A DNA stretch of 43,597 nt from Sphingopyxis sp. RIFCSPHIGHO2_12_FULL_65_19 (GCF_001830555.1 NZ_MIAM01000002.1:1-43597), one strand, 5' to 3'; counted from the first letter of the stretch, positions 17,008-26,026 are shown. Notes: generated by a model not told the origin, from the sequence alone. Made by a program: numbers and translations.

Positions 17008-17152
17008 GTGGGTCGCTCAATGCCATGGCCCAGGGAAAGGCCGCGGCACGGAGGATTCCGTCGAGCGACGACCAAGCGGTGGAGCCGCTTTGGTGCCGGG
17101 GTTGCAGGCTTTTACGCCCCTTGCGACGTCGGCATTGGTCGATCGCCCACGC
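17006..17152 (+). other. Structured leader after the riboswitch (probable expression platform)
   Basis: The 190 bases between aptamer and btuB can fold into a long closed domain. GCGTGGG (17006-17012) pairs with CCCACGC (17146-17152), and AATGCC (17019-17024) pairs with GGCATT (17131-17136). Inside are smaller hairpins: ACGGA/TCCGT, AGCGG/CCGCT and GGGG/CCCC. The outer stem uses the last two bases of riboswitch stem P1, so the two could compete. An in-frame ATG at 17025 lies inside, but the btuB signal peptide starts only at 17199. Confidence 0.45.
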
Positions 17153-17198
17153 GTTTCGACAGGTTCCACCTTCGTTGCTGGCGTGCGGGGGCCTTCCC

Positions 17199-19043
17199 AT
17201 GTTGAAACTTACGACCCTATCCTTGACCCTGTTGACGGCGGCGACCCCCGCATTTGCGCAAAGTGACGACATGATCGTCGTTACCGCATCGGGCATCGAA
17301 CAATCGCGCGACGAGGTCGGGCAGGCGATCACGATCATCGACGCCGACACGATTGCGACGCGCCAGTCGGTCGATATCGTCGACCTGCTCGCGACGACGC
17401 CCGGCGTCCGCTTTAGCCGCACTGGCAGCATGGGTTCGGCGGCGGGCATATCGCTGCGCGGCGCGGAAACGACGCAGACGCTGGTCCTGATCGACGGGGT
17501 CAAGGTCAATGATCCGAGCGGCATCGGCGACGGATATGATTTCGGCCATCTGCTGACCGGCAACATCAACCGCATCGAGGTGCTTCGCGGGTCGAACTCG
17601 GTTGTCCATGGCAGCCAGGCGATCGGCGGCGTGGTCAGCGTGATGACGGCCACCCCGGCCGAAGGTTTCGGTGCCGCCGCGTCGGCCGAATATGGTTACA
17701 GCGATACGATCAGCGCCAAGGCCGATGTGTCGGGCACCGCCGGGCGCATTTCGGGCGGGATCGGCGGGGCTTACTTTCGCACCGACGGCATTTCGTCGGC
17801 GGCGGTCGGCACCGAAAAGGACGGTTACAAGAATTTCGCGGGCAACGCGCGGCTGAAAGTCGCGTTCAGCGACGCGATAAGCCTCGACCTGCGCGGTTAT
17901 TATATCAACGCCGACCTGGATTATGACAGCTTCTTCGGCGCCCCCGCCGACAGCGCCGACGTCGCCAAGCTCGATCAATATGTCGGCTATGCGGGCCTGA
18001 ACCTGGGGCTGTTCGATGGCCGCTTCGCCAGCCGGGCGGCGGTGACGTGGATGCGCAACGAACGCGATTATTATTTCGTGCGCGGGACTGCGCCCGATTA
18101 CGGCTATTCGGGCACCAATTTGCGCTTTGAATATCAGGGCGTGGTGACGCCCGCGGAGCAGGCAAAGCTGATTTTCGGTTACGAGCATGAGCGCCCTGAT
18201 TATGATTTCTTCGGCTTCGGCTCGACCGACAGCCAGAAGGCCGACATCGACAGCGTCTATGCGCTGGGGATCGTCCAGCCGTTCGCCGGCCTGTCGGTAA
18301 CCGGCGGGCTGCGCCACGACGATCACAGCCAGTTCGGCGGCGCGACGACATTCGGCGCGAACGCCAATTATTCACCCAATGCGGGCGCAACCAATGTCCG
18401 GCTGAGCTATGGCGAAGGGTTCAAGGCGCCGTCGCTCTATCAGCTTTACGACATGTTCAGCGGCAATGCGGCGCTGCGCCCCGAACGGTCGAAAAGCTAT
18501 GACATCGGCATCGACCAGAGCCTTGCGGACGGGCGCGCGCTGGTCTCGCTGACCGCCTTCCTGCGCAACACCACCGACCAGATCAATTACGACAATGCGA
18601 CCTTCACCTATGGCAATATCGACCGCACGCGCGCCAAGGGCGTAGAGGCAACGCTGGCGCTGAAGCCCGTCGATGCGCTGAACGTCTCCGCGTCCTATAG
18701 CTATATCGACGCGCGCGACCGGTCGGGGCGTCCGGCGTTCGACGGCAAGCGCCTGCCCCGCCGCGCCGAACAGGCCATCAGCCTGTCGGCCGATTTCGAC
18801 TGGTCGTTCGGCCTGTCGACCGGCGCGACGATCACGATGGTCGGCGACAGTTTCGACGATGCGGCGAACGCCGTGCCGCTCGACGGCTATGCGCTCGCCG
18901 GGATCCGCGCATCCTTCCCCGTCGCACGAAATTTCGAGATTTATGGCCGCGTCGACAATCTGTTCGACGCCGATTACGCGACCGCGGCGGGCTATGGCAC
19001 CTATGGCCGTGCGGCCTATGGCGGCGTGCGGGCGCGCTTCTGA
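17199..19043 (+). CDS. btuB: TonB-dependent vitamin B12 receptor BtuB
   Basis: Outer-membrane receptor importing cobalamin or other corrinoids with TonB energy. The 614 residues match the BtuB length. A clear signal peptide (MLKLTTLSLTLLTAATPAFAQ) fixes the start at 17199 rather than at the in-frame ATG 17025. Then come a TonB box (DMIVVTASGIE), the plug (LVLIDGVKVNDPSG, INRIEVLRGSNS) and a 22-strand-type barrel ending in ARF. It is controlled by the cobalamin riboswitch upstream and is first of five tightly linked genes. Its stop overlaps the cobO start (TGATG). Confidence 0.92.
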   Translation: MLKLTTLSLTLLTAATPAFAQSDDMIVVTASGIEQSRDEVGQAITIIDADTIATRQSVDIVDLLATTPGVRFSRTGSMGSAAGISLRGAETTQTLVLIDGVKVNDPSGIGDGYDFGHLLTGNINRIEVLRGSNSVVHGSQAIGGVVSVMTATPAEGFGAAASAEYGYSDTISAKADVSGTAGRISGGIGGAYFRTDGISSAAVGTEKDGYKNFAGNARLKVAFSDAISLDLRGYYINADLDYDSFFGAPADSADVAKLDQYVGYAGLNLGLFDGRFASRAAVTWMRNERDYYFVRGTAPDYGYSGTNLRFEYQGVVTPAEQAKLIFGYEHERPDYDFFGFGSTDSQKADIDSVYALGIVQPFAGLSVTGGLRHDDHSQFGGATTFGANANYSPNAGATNVRLSYGEGFKAPSLYQLYDMFSGNAALRPERSKSYDIGIDQSLADGRALVSLTAFLRNTTDQINYDNATFTYGNIDRTRAKGVEATLALKPVDALNVSASYSYIDARDRSGRPAFDGKRLPRRAEQAISLSADFDWSFGLSTGATITMVGDSFDDAANAVPLDGYALAGIRASFPVARNFEIYGRVDNLFDADYATAAGYGTYGRAAYGGVRARF

Positions 19044-19651
19044 TGACGGCGCGCACCGACGCCGAACATGCGGCGAAGATGAAGAAGATCCAGGCGGCGC
19101 AAAACAAGAAGGTCGCCGCGAAGACCGTCGAAAAGGGCCTCGTCATCGTCCACACCGGCCCCGGCAAGGGCAAGACGTCCGCGGCACTGGGTATGGCGGT
19201 GCGCGCGATCGGGCACGGGATGAAGGTCGGCGTCGTGCAATTTGTGAAGGGCGCGATGGCGACCGGCGAAAAGGCCGTGTTCGACCGCTTCCCCGACCTG
19301 ATCGAGTTCAAGCCGATGGGCGAAGGCTTTACCTGGGACACGCAGGACCGCAGCCGCGACATCGCGGTGGCGCGCACAGCGTGGGAGGAGGTCAAGCGGA
19401 TGATCGCCGACCCAAGCTATGCGATGGTCATCGCCGACGAGCTCAACATCGTGCTGCGCTACGACTATCTGCCGGTGGTTGAAGTGCTCGACGCGATCGA
19501 CGGCAAGCCGCATATGACGCATGTCATCATCACCGGCCGCAACGCCCCGCAAGTGCTGATCGACGCCGCGGATCTCGTGACCGAAATGGCGCAGGTGAAA
19601 CATCCCTTCCGCGAGCAGAATGTGAAGGCGCAGCGGGGAGTTGAGTTCTAA
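19043..19651 (+). CDS. cobO: Cob(I)yrinic acid a,c-diamide adenosyltransferase
   Basis: Attaches the 5'-deoxyadenosyl group from ATP to reduced corrinoids, making the coenzyme form after uptake. The 202 residues match the CobO/BtuR/CobA family. The phosphate-binding loop TGPGKGKTS lies at 38-46. Other family marks are VQFVKGAM, WDTQDRSRD, MVIADELNIVLRY and the C-terminal KHPFREQNVKAQRGVEF. It has the usual lysine-rich N-terminus. The ATG overlaps the btuB stop by one base, so it is translated with btuB under the riboswitch. Confidence 0.95.
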   Translation: MTARTDAEHAAKMKKIQAAQNKKVAAKTVEKGLVIVHTGPGKGKTSAALGMAVRAIGHGMKVGVVQFVKGAMATGEKAVFDRFPDLIEFKPMGEGFTWDTQDRSRDIAVARTAWEEVKRMIADPSYAMVIADELNIVLRYDYLPVVEVLDAIDGKPHMTHVIITGRNAPQVLIDAADLVTEMAQVKHPFREQNVKAQRGVEF

Positions 19652-19688
19652 GCCATGGCGAATTTGAGTAGCCTGCCTCCCTTGCGTT

Positions 19689-19786
19689 CCCCCGCGAAGG
19701 CGGGGGCCCGTCGCCCGGCGCATGGCCGTTTCGCGGGCGGTGCTGGAGACGATGGGGCGGGAGATGGGCCCCCGCCTTCGCGGGGG
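19689..19786. repeat. Pair of inverted REP-like hairpins before btuF
   Basis: CCCCCGCGAAGGCGGGGG (19689-19706) and its exact reverse complement CCCCCGCCTTCGCGGGGG (19769-19786) flank about 62 bases. Each copy is itself a perfect 7-bp hairpin. Such paired palindromes are typical of REP/BIME-type intergenic repeats. The pair separates cobO from the start of btuF inside the operon. Confidence 0.65.
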
Positions 19787-19792
19787 TGCAGG

Positions 19793-20656
19793 GTGGGCCG
19801 AGTCAACGGCACCTTGCCCCTTGTCCTTGCGCTGCTGCTCGGTGGTGCGGGCGCGCTGTGGGCGGCCAGTCCGGCGATGCCGACAAAGCGGCCCGCCGTC
19901 CCGCAGCGGATTGTGTCGATCAATCTCTGCGCCGACCAGCTGGTGCTCGCACTCGCCGACCGGGGGCAGATCGCCGGGCTGACGAAAAACGCGACCGATA
20001 CCGAAATGTCGGGCGAGGCGGCAAAGGCGCAGGGCATCCCGTTGCTCAGCAATTCTGCCGAACAGATTTTGGCGATCGAACCCGATCTGATCATCGGTAT
20101 GCCCGCGAGCCGCAGCGCGGCGCTTCGTGCGCTGCCCAGCCAGAGCTATCCGCTGATCGACCTCGCCACCGCAAACACGCTCGATGAAATCCATATGTCG
20201 ATCCGCCAGACGGCCGCCGCCGTCGGCCATCCCGATCGCGGCACAAGGTTGATCGCGCAGATGGAGGAGGAGCTGGCGGGACTGCCGAAACCCGGCAACG
20301 GCCGGGTCGCCGCCTATTACCAGCGGCGCGGCTATATGACCGGCACGGGCACGCTGATCGACGATCTGATGACGCGCATCGGACTGGTCAACCTCGCGGG
20401 CGAGCTGGGCAAGCCGCCGCTGTCGCAATTGAGCCTGGAGGAAATGGTCGCCGCGCGCCCCGACTTCCTGATCGTCGAAAGCGCGACCGACACGGTGACC
20501 GACCAGGGGAGCGAAATGCTGCACCACCCGGCATTGCAGGACATCCCGCGGATCAGCGTGCCGCAGGCGTGGACGGTGTGCGGAAGCCCCGCCTACACGC
20601 AGGCGGCGCGCAGCATGGCGGCGCAGATCGCACATATCGACGGAAACCGCACATGA
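19793..20656 (+). CDS. btuF: Periplasmic cobalamin-binding protein BtuF
   Basis: Binds corrinoid in the periplasm and delivers it to the BtuCD transporter. The protein has 287 residues from the GTG at 19793. A signal peptide follows directly (GTLPLVLALLLGGAGALWA), then the class III binding-protein fold starting QRIVSINLCADQLVLAL, with AIEPDLIIGM and the second lobe from about residue 150. The frame stays open upstream to an ATG at 19655, but that stretch is the REP-like repeat pair and would bury the signal peptide, so the shorter form is preferred. Its last bases overlap the btuC start (ATGA). Confidence 0.88.
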   Translation: MGRVNGTLPLVLALLLGGAGALWAASPAMPTKRPAVPQRIVSINLCADQLVLALADRGQIAGLTKNATDTEMSGEAAKAQGIPLLSNSAEQILAIEPDLIIGMPASRSAALRALPSQSYPLIDLATANTLDEIHMSIRQTAAAVGHPDRGTRLIAQMEEELAGLPKPGNGRVAAYYQRRGYMTGTGTLIDDLMTRIGLVNLAGELGKPPLSQLSLEEMVAARPDFLIVESATDTVTDQGSEMLHHPALQDIPRISVPQAWTVCGSPAYTQAARSMAAQIAHIDGNRT

Positions 20657-21654
20657 GCCGCCTTGCCCTCCCCCGCTGGTCGCTGATCGCGGCGCTGGCG
20701 GCGCTGACGCTGGCTGCCGCGATCGCGTCGCTCTTGTTCGGCTCGGTCGATTTGTCGATCGCCCGATTGATCGCCGCGGCGACGGGGGACGGCGACATGG
20801 TGGCGCGGGTCATCCTGTTCGACCTTCGCCTGCCGCGCACCCTGCTTGCACTGGCGGTCGGCGCGATGCTCGGACTCGCGGGTGCGGCGCTGCAAGGCTA
20901 TTTGCGCAACCCGCTCGCCGAACCTTCGGTGCTCGGCACGTCGAACGCCGCCGCGCTCGGCGGGGTCGCGGCAATCTATTTCGGGCTGGCCGAACTCCAT
21001 CCCGCGGTGCTGCCGCTCCTCGCCACGGGGGGTGCGCTGGCGTCGCTCGGCCTGCTTTTCCTGCTGGCGGGAAAAGCCGAAAGCCCGCTGACCCTGATCC
21101 TCGCCGGCATCGCTGTCGGCACGCTGGCGGTCGCGGGGACAAGCCTCGCGCTCAACCTTTCGCCCAATCCCTTCGCCGCGATGGAAATCATGACCTGGCT
21201 GCTCGGCAGCCTGGAAAACCGCTCGTTCGACCATGTGTGGATCGCGCTGCCGTGCATTGCCATCGGCACCGCGATGCTGCTGTGGGACGGCCGGGCGCTC
21301 GATGCGCTGACACTCGGCGAGGATGCGGCGCAGGCGCTCGGCACCGATCTTCGCCGCACGCGGATGCGGCTGTTGATCGGCACCGCGATCGGGGTCGGCG
21401 GCGCGGTCGCGGTGGCGGGCGCGATCGGTTTCGTCGGGCTGATCGTGCCGCACCTCATCCGCCCGCTGACCGACCGCAGCCCTTCGGCGATCCTGCTGCC
21501 CTCGGCGATCGGCGGGGCGGCGCTGCTGACCCTCGCGGACCTGGGCGTGCGGATGGTCCCGACGACGAACGAGCTGAAGCTGGGGGTCGTCACCGCCTTT
21601 CTCGGCGTGCCGGTCTTTCTGATCCACCTGATGCGGGAGCGACGGATATGGTGA
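20653..21654 (+). CDS. btuC: Cobalamin ABC transporter permease BtuC
   Basis: Inner-membrane permease of the FecCD/BtuC family, 333 residues with about ten membrane helices. Family marks are FDLRLPRTLLALAVGAMLGLAGA, LAEPSVLGTSNAAALGG, the cytoplasmic coupling region LGEDAAQALGTD and the late GFVGLIVPHLIRPLTD. The ATG at 20653 overlaps the btuF stop; a longer frame from 20569 is only overlap with btuF. It ends overlapping btuD, so btuF, btuC and btuD form one translational unit. Confidence 0.93.
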   Translation: MSRLALPRWSLIAALAALTLAAAIASLLFGSVDLSIARLIAAATGDGDMVARVILFDLRLPRTLLALAVGAMLGLAGAALQGYLRNPLAEPSVLGTSNAAALGGVAAIYFGLAELHPAVLPLLATGGALASLGLLFLLAGKAESPLTLILAGIAVGTLAVAGTSLALNLSPNPFAAMEIMTWLLGSLENRSFDHVWIALPCIAIGTAMLLWDGRALDALTLGEDAAQALGTDLRRTRMRLLIGTAIGVGGAVAVAGAIGFVGLIVPHLIRPLTDRSPSAILLPSAIGGAALLTLADLGVRMVPTTNELKLGVVTAFLGVPVFLIHLMRERRIW

Positions 21655-22460
21655 GCCTTGTCCTCGACCAAGTCGGCGTGACGCTCGGCCGCCGCGCCGT
21701 CGTCCAGCATGTCAGCGCCGCATTCCATCGCGGCACGCTGACCGGCATCGTCGGTCCCAATGGCGCCGGCAAGTCGACGCTGGCGCGCGCGATGCTGGCC
21801 CTGGTGCCGGCAAGCGGGTCGGTGTGCATCGACGGCGTCGATGTCACCGCGATGCCGCGCGCCGACCTGGCCCGGCGCATCGCTTATGTGCCGCAGGGGC
21901 AGACATTGCATTGGCCGCTGACCGTCGAGCGCCTCGTCGGGCTTGGGCGCCTGCCCCACCTGGCGCCGATGTCGCGGATCACCGACGCCGACACGGCCGC
22001 GATCGAGCGCGCGATGGCCCGCGCCGACGTCCTCGATTTGCGCGACCGGATCGCGACCGAACTGTCGGGCGGCGAACGCGCGCGGGTGTTGTTTGCGCGC
22101 GCGCTGGCGGTCGAGGCCCCGGCACTGATCGCCGACGAACCGCTCGCCAGCCTCGATCCGGGGCACCAGATCGACGTGATGGACATGCTGCGCGCCGAAG
22201 CGGCGGGCGGCGGGCTGGTGCTGGCGGTGCTCCACGACCTGACGCTTGCGGCGCGTTACTGCGACCGATTATTGTTGATCGACGCGGGGCGGATCATCGC
22301 CGACGGGACACCCGCAGAGGTGCTGACCGCCGACCGGCTGCGCGCTGTTTACGGGATCGACGCAGCGGTCGAGACGGGCGGGCAATGGCCGACAATCACG
22401 CTGTTCGGCCGCGCATCGGTTCAGCCGTTCCCGCCGCTGCGACAAAAGCCGACGACATAA
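21648..22460 (+). CDS. btuD: Cobalamin ABC transporter ATPase BtuD
   Basis: ATP-binding subunit that powers BtuC, 270 residues. Walker A GPNGAGKST (36-44), signature LSGGE (139-143), Walker B LIADEP (160-165) and switch His196 (VLHDL) are all intact. The ATG at 21648 lies inside the last codons of btuC; the longer open frame from 21237 is overlap. Its last 40 bases overlap the end of the convergent cupin gene. No terminator is visible between them. Confidence 0.93.
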   Translation: MVSLVLDQVGVTLGRRAVVQHVSAAFHRGTLTGIVGPNGAGKSTLARAMLALVPASGSVCIDGVDVTAMPRADLARRIAYVPQGQTLHWPLTVERLVGLGRLPHLAPMSRITDADTAAIERAMARADVLDLRDRIATELSGGERARVLFARALAVEAPALIADEPLASLDPGHQIDVMDMLRAEAAGGGLVLAVLHDLTLAARYCDRLLLIDAGRIIADGTPAEVLTADRLRAVYGIDAAVETGGQWPTITLFGRASVQPFPPLRQKPTT

Positions 22461-23431
22461 TCGATGATCATCCGGTCGCGCTGGGGCGACGGTGGGCCGA
22501 GCACGCCTTGCGCGTGCGGCGGCAGGTGATCGACCGCGCGGCGGGCCCCCTCGCCAAAGACATAATGGTCGAACCATGTCCGCCACGCCGCGCGTTCGCT
22601 GTCGGGAAGCTCGCGGATCGAATGCATCGCGAGCATCAGCGCTGCAAAGGGGAAACGATCCTGCCGCTGGCCGAACCAGTAATTGACGAGGACGTTGAGC
22701 GCCCCCTTGCTGCGCACATGGTGCCACCACATCGGCGGAATATGCAGGGCGTCGCCGGGCACCAGGTCGGCGACCAGTTTGTGCCGTTCGGCCTCGATAT
22801 AGAGCGGGTAACGCGCATGATCGGGGTGATCGGGATCGACCATGCTGGTCGGCTGCCCGGCGATCGTACGTTCGACCGGCCCGACATAAAGATTCGCAAT
22901 CTGGTCGGGCGGAAACAGGGTGAAGCGGCGGCGGCCGGCAACGACGACCGCGATATTGGCCGCCATGTCGTAATGCGGAGCGATCCGGCTGGCGTTGCCG
23001 ACCCAGATGCGGGGATCGACCCCCGTATCGAAGGGCAGCGGGTTTTCGGCGCCGAAGCTCGCGACGCTGTCGGGAGTGGGGGTCGATCCCGCGTAAAGAC
23101 CTGGGGCGTCGGTGGTGCCGCGCAGCGCGAGCAATCGATCGACAAGGGTCGCCATCGGCATTTGTTCGTTGCCGAAATTCACCCCGCGCATATCGTCCGA
23201 ATAGAAATAGCGGCCGGCGGCTTCGGGCGGTCCGACGAGCACGGTCAGCGGCCGGCCGCTATCGCGCGCCGCCAGATAGGCCGCGATCGCCTCGTCACCC
23301 GCGCCGGCGGCCGCTACCGCCGGCCAGTCGGCGGCGATGCCGCGAAAAATGGCCGGGCGATCGGCGGCCTCGATCGCGCGCGCGACCGCCGCATGGTCGC
23401 GGCCGTCGATTTCCTCCAAAGTCCCGCTCAC
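22421..23431 (-). CDS. Cupin-like (JmjC/Cupin_8) iron-oxygenase family protein
   Basis: Protein of 336 residues in the Cupin_8 (JmjC-like) family. The likely Fe(II) triad is visible: HYD (His153, Asp155) in IAPHYDMAANI and a histidine at 237/238 in IPPMWWHHV. These are features of 2-oxoglutarate-dependent hydroxylases, but the substrate is unknown. The GTG start at 23431 has GGGAGG five bases upstream and lies 16 bases after the hexosaminidase stop, so the two form one operon. Genes of this family recur near carbohydrate TBDRs and tryptophan-halogenase-like genes in Caulobacter, sphingomonads and xanthomonads; both are found here about 5-13 kb away. The 3' end overlaps btuD by 40 bases. Confidence 0.85.
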   Translation of the reverse strand: MSGTLEEIDGRDHAAVARAIEAADRPAIFRGIAADWPAVAAAGAGDEAIAAYLAARDSGRPLTVLVGPPEAAGRYFYSDDMRGVNFGNEQMPMATLVDRLLALRGTTDAPGLYAGSTPTPDSVASFGAENPLPFDTGVDPRIWVGNASRIAPHYDMAANIAVVVAGRRRFTLFPPDQIANLYVGPVERTIAGQPTSMVDPDHPDHARYPLYIEAERHKLVADLVPGDALHIPPMWWHHVRSKGALNVLVNYWFGQRQDRFPFAALMLAMHSIRELPDSERAAWRTWFDHYVFGEGARRAVDHLPPHAQGVLGPPSPQRDRMIIDYVVGFCRSGGNG

Positions 23432-23447
23432 ATCGCCTCCCCAGCCG

Positions 23448-26009
23448 CTAGCGGGCCGGTTCGACCCGAACCGTCCGGCTGGCGCGCTTGCCATCGGCGG
23501 AGCGGCTGCGCAATTCCGCCGCGCCGCTGACCGCCACCGGCCCCGCATAGCGCGTCCACGCGCCGCCCTCGACCCGATATTCGATCGCGGTGCCGGGGAA
23601 CATGCTGTTCGCTTCAAGCTTGCCGTTCATAATCCGCGCGCCGGGCGGCGCGACGCGATAGGCGATGCCGATTTTATCGAGCATCGGGAATTGCGCCGCG
23701 GTGCGGCCGGCAAAATCCTGCCACCCGGCTTTCAGCGTCGCCGCATCGACGCGGCGGTCGCCCCATTCATAGCTGGCGCCCGGCTGGTAAGCCGGGGTCC
23801 AGGGTGCCGGCGCCCACGCGCGTTCGGCGAGTGCCAGCAGCCGCGGGAAAAGCATATAGTCGACCTGCGCGTCGGTCCGGATCGTCTCGCTCCACAACTG
23901 CGCCTGAAGGCCCGCGATGCGGTGTCCGGACTGGAGCGCGGGCTTGTCCTCGATGGCCGCGCCCTCGGCATGGATATTGCGGATCGTCGCGGCGTTGGCG
24001 GGCAGGTTATCGGGCATGAAGGCATAGACCTGATACGGATCGACCCCGCGCGAGGCCCAGTCATAGCCGCCCTCGTCAGGATGCGGGGCATAGGGCATGT
24101 CGAAATAGCCGAGGTCGGGGATCGACAGCACGACATCCCAACCGCGATTGAGCTGGTCATGTGCCTCGCGGATGGCCCCGGTGTGGAGCACGCCCCAGAT
24201 ATTGGTCTGCACCTGCCCCGGCCGGTTCGGCATGTTCGCGGTTTCGGTGTGCCCCATTCCATCGCTCCAGCCGCCCGCGCGGAGCCCCTTGGCAGCAAGT
24301 CCGGCCGTCACACGCTCGATAAAGCGCGGGGTCAGCTTGCTGGCGTCCCCGCCATTTTCGGCAATCATCGCCGTGCACGCAGGCGACTTGATCCATGCGC
24401 CCGCCGTTTCGTCCGCGCCGAGATGAAAGGTTTTGAGCGGCGCGCCGGCCTGCCGGTGCATCGCGGCGAGCGCATCGACGACCGTGTCGACGAAACGATA
24501 GGTCGCGGGCAGGCAAACATTGAGCGTGTTGTCGCTGTAATTCTGGATGCTGCGATATTCGGTCGTGTCGGCGGGGTCGATCAGGCGATATTCGGCGGCC
24601 TCGGCCATTTTGCCCGCCGCGGTCAGGCGGGCATGGCGAACCTCCATCGCCTTGATCGCGGCCCGGCTGTGGCCGGGCATGTCGATCGACGGAATGACTT
24701 CGATCTGGCGGGCTGCCGCGGCCTCGACGATCGCGATATAGTCGGCGGTGGTCAGATAACCGTTGACGCTGCCCCCACCATCGGGCCCCGCACCGAGTTG
24801 CGGCAGCAGGCACCTCGTCTCGGCCGGATCGTGACAACGCCTGGAGCCGATCTCGGCCAATTCGGGCAGCGCCGGGATTTCGATGCGCCAGCCCTCGTCC
24901 TCGGCAAGATGGAGGTGAAGCTTGTTCAGCTTATAAGTCGCCATCGCCTCGACAAGCTTCAAAATCTCGTCCCGGCTGTGGAAATTGCGGCCCAGGTCGA
25001 TGTGGAGACCCCGAAAACCATATTCGGGGGCATCTTCGACGCGGAGCGGTGTCACCCTGCCCTTCTCGAACGCCGCCTGCTGCGCGAGCGACCGGAGCGC
25101 GTGGCTGGCCCCCGCCGCATCATGTGCGGTGATCGCGATGCCCGCAGCCTTGACCTCAAGCTTATAGGATTCGGGCTTCGCAGAAGCGGCCGGGTCAATG
25201 CGGATCGTCAGCGGCAAAGCGCCACCCTCGCTGGTTCCGAGCATAGCCAGCGCCGGGGCGACCGCCGCGCGATCCACACCGTTCAGTGAAAGCGCAATAC
25301 CGCGCCCAAGGTCGGCCGCCGCGCCGCGGCCCTGCACCGCATTCGCCGGTTTCGGCAGGATCACGATCGCTTTGGATTCCGGCGCCGAGCGCCCGGCCTG
25401 CACATCGAATGCGCGTTCGGCGGTCAGCCAGCGCGTCTTGTCGGCGTCGCTTTTGGTCGCAAGCCGTGCCTCGTCGGTCATCGGCGCCACGAACGGCAAG
25501 ACCTCCATGCCCGTCTGCGGATCGATCCGGGCGCGCGTCGCGGCAATCGTGCGCGGCGCCAGCCCATCGGCAACGAGATAGGCGTTGGGCATGGCGAACG
25601 CCTTGGAGAAGTTGGCCCCTAGCCCCCACAGGCGGATTTCATGCCGTGCACCGGGACGAAGCACCGCGCCGGGTTTCAGCGTCAATTGCTGCACGTCGCC
25701 ATTGACCAGCCGGTGCGTGAAGATGTCGCTTTCGACCAGCGGCAGGCGATTGACGAAGCTGAAATAGAGCGACAGCCCCTTGGACGGCAGGTCGGCGGGA
25801 AGCGTTTCAGGCATGGTCAGCGTGATCGTCGACAGGAAGCAGCCCTCGATCCCTGCGGGACAGGCCGGGCGATTGTCGATCATCGTCAGCCGATAGCCGA
25901 GCGTGTCGGCAAGACGGTCGAGCGATGCCTGCGACGATGCCTCTGCCGCCAGCGCAGGGGACGCGGCCAGCGCCGCCATTGCCATCGCCGTCCAACCCGC
26001 AACCCGCAT
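23448..26009 (-). CDS. GH20 beta-N-acetylhexosaminidase (chitobiase-like)
   Basis: Removes terminal beta-GlcNAc from chitooligosaccharides by substrate-assisted catalysis. The protein has 853 residues. A signal peptide covers 1-22. A chitobiase-type carbohydrate-binding domain follows (about 30-170), then a GH20b domain (about 185-305), the GH20 barrel (about 310-710) with the catalytic Asp533-Glu534 pair in HLGADETAG, and a C-terminal immunoglobulin-like domain (about 775-853). ATG 26009 was chosen over an in-frame upstream codon at 26069 because GGGAGAA precedes it and the signal peptide begins there. It diverges from the GH18 gene; the 98-bp gap holds a candidate GntR operator. Confidence 0.93.
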   Translation of the reverse strand: MRVAGWTAMAMAALAASPALAAEASSQASLDRLADTLGYRLTMIDNRPACPAGIEGCFLSTITLTMPETLPADLPSKGLSLYFSFVNRLPLVESDIFTHRLVNGDVQQLTLKPGAVLRPGARHEIRLWGLGANFSKAFAMPNAYLVADGLAPRTIAATRARIDPQTGMEVLPFVAPMTDEARLATKSDADKTRWLTAERAFDVQAGRSAPESKAIVILPKPANAVQGRGAAADLGRGIALSLNGVDRAAVAPALAMLGTSEGGALPLTIRIDPAASAKPESYKLEVKAAGIAITAHDAAGASHALRSLAQQAAFEKGRVTPLRVEDAPEYGFRGLHIDLGRNFHSRDEILKLVEAMATYKLNKLHLHLAEDEGWRIEIPALPELAEIGSRRCHDPAETRCLLPQLGAGPDGGGSVNGYLTTADYIAIVEAAAARQIEVIPSIDMPGHSRAAIKAMEVRHARLTAAGKMAEAAEYRLIDPADTTEYRSIQNYSDNTLNVCLPATYRFVDTVVDALAAMHRQAGAPLKTFHLGADETAGAWIKSPACTAMIAENGGDASKLTPRFIERVTAGLAAKGLRAGGWSDGMGHTETANMPNRPGQVQTNIWGVLHTGAIREAHDQLNRGWDVVLSIPDLGYFDMPYAPHPDEGGYDWASRGVDPYQVYAFMPDNLPANAATIRNIHAEGAAIEDKPALQSGHRIAGLQAQLWSETIRTDAQVDYMLFPRLLALAERAWAPAPWTPAYQPGASYEWGDRRVDAATLKAGWQDFAGRTAAQFPMLDKIGIAYRVAPPGARIMNGKLEANSMFPGTAIEYRVEGGAWTRYAGPVAVSGAAELRSRSADGKRASRTVRVEPAR

Positions 26010-26026
26010 GCCCCATTCTCCCGCTC

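Noticed and set aside
17025-17198. Upstream extension of btuB from ATG 17025
   Set aside because: The signal peptide starts at 17199; the extension lies in structured leader RNA and is rich in Arg with no export features.
16718-17653. A 311-residue minus-strand frame across the riboswitch
   Set aside because: It covers the antisense of conserved riboswitch blocks and of the btuB signal peptide and plug; no domain is recognisable.
19680-19790. CRISPR-like repeat spacing
   Set aside because: Only two copies, in inverted orientation, each a hairpin; this is a REP-type pair.
19655-19792. BtuF start at ATG 19655
   Set aside because: Would put 46 repeat-encoded residues before a normal signal peptide; kept only as an alternative.
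23337-25289. A 650-residue plus-strand frame opposite the GH20 gene
   Set aside because: Antisense of a well-supported hexosaminidase with an intact catalytic pair; composition typical of a shadow frame.
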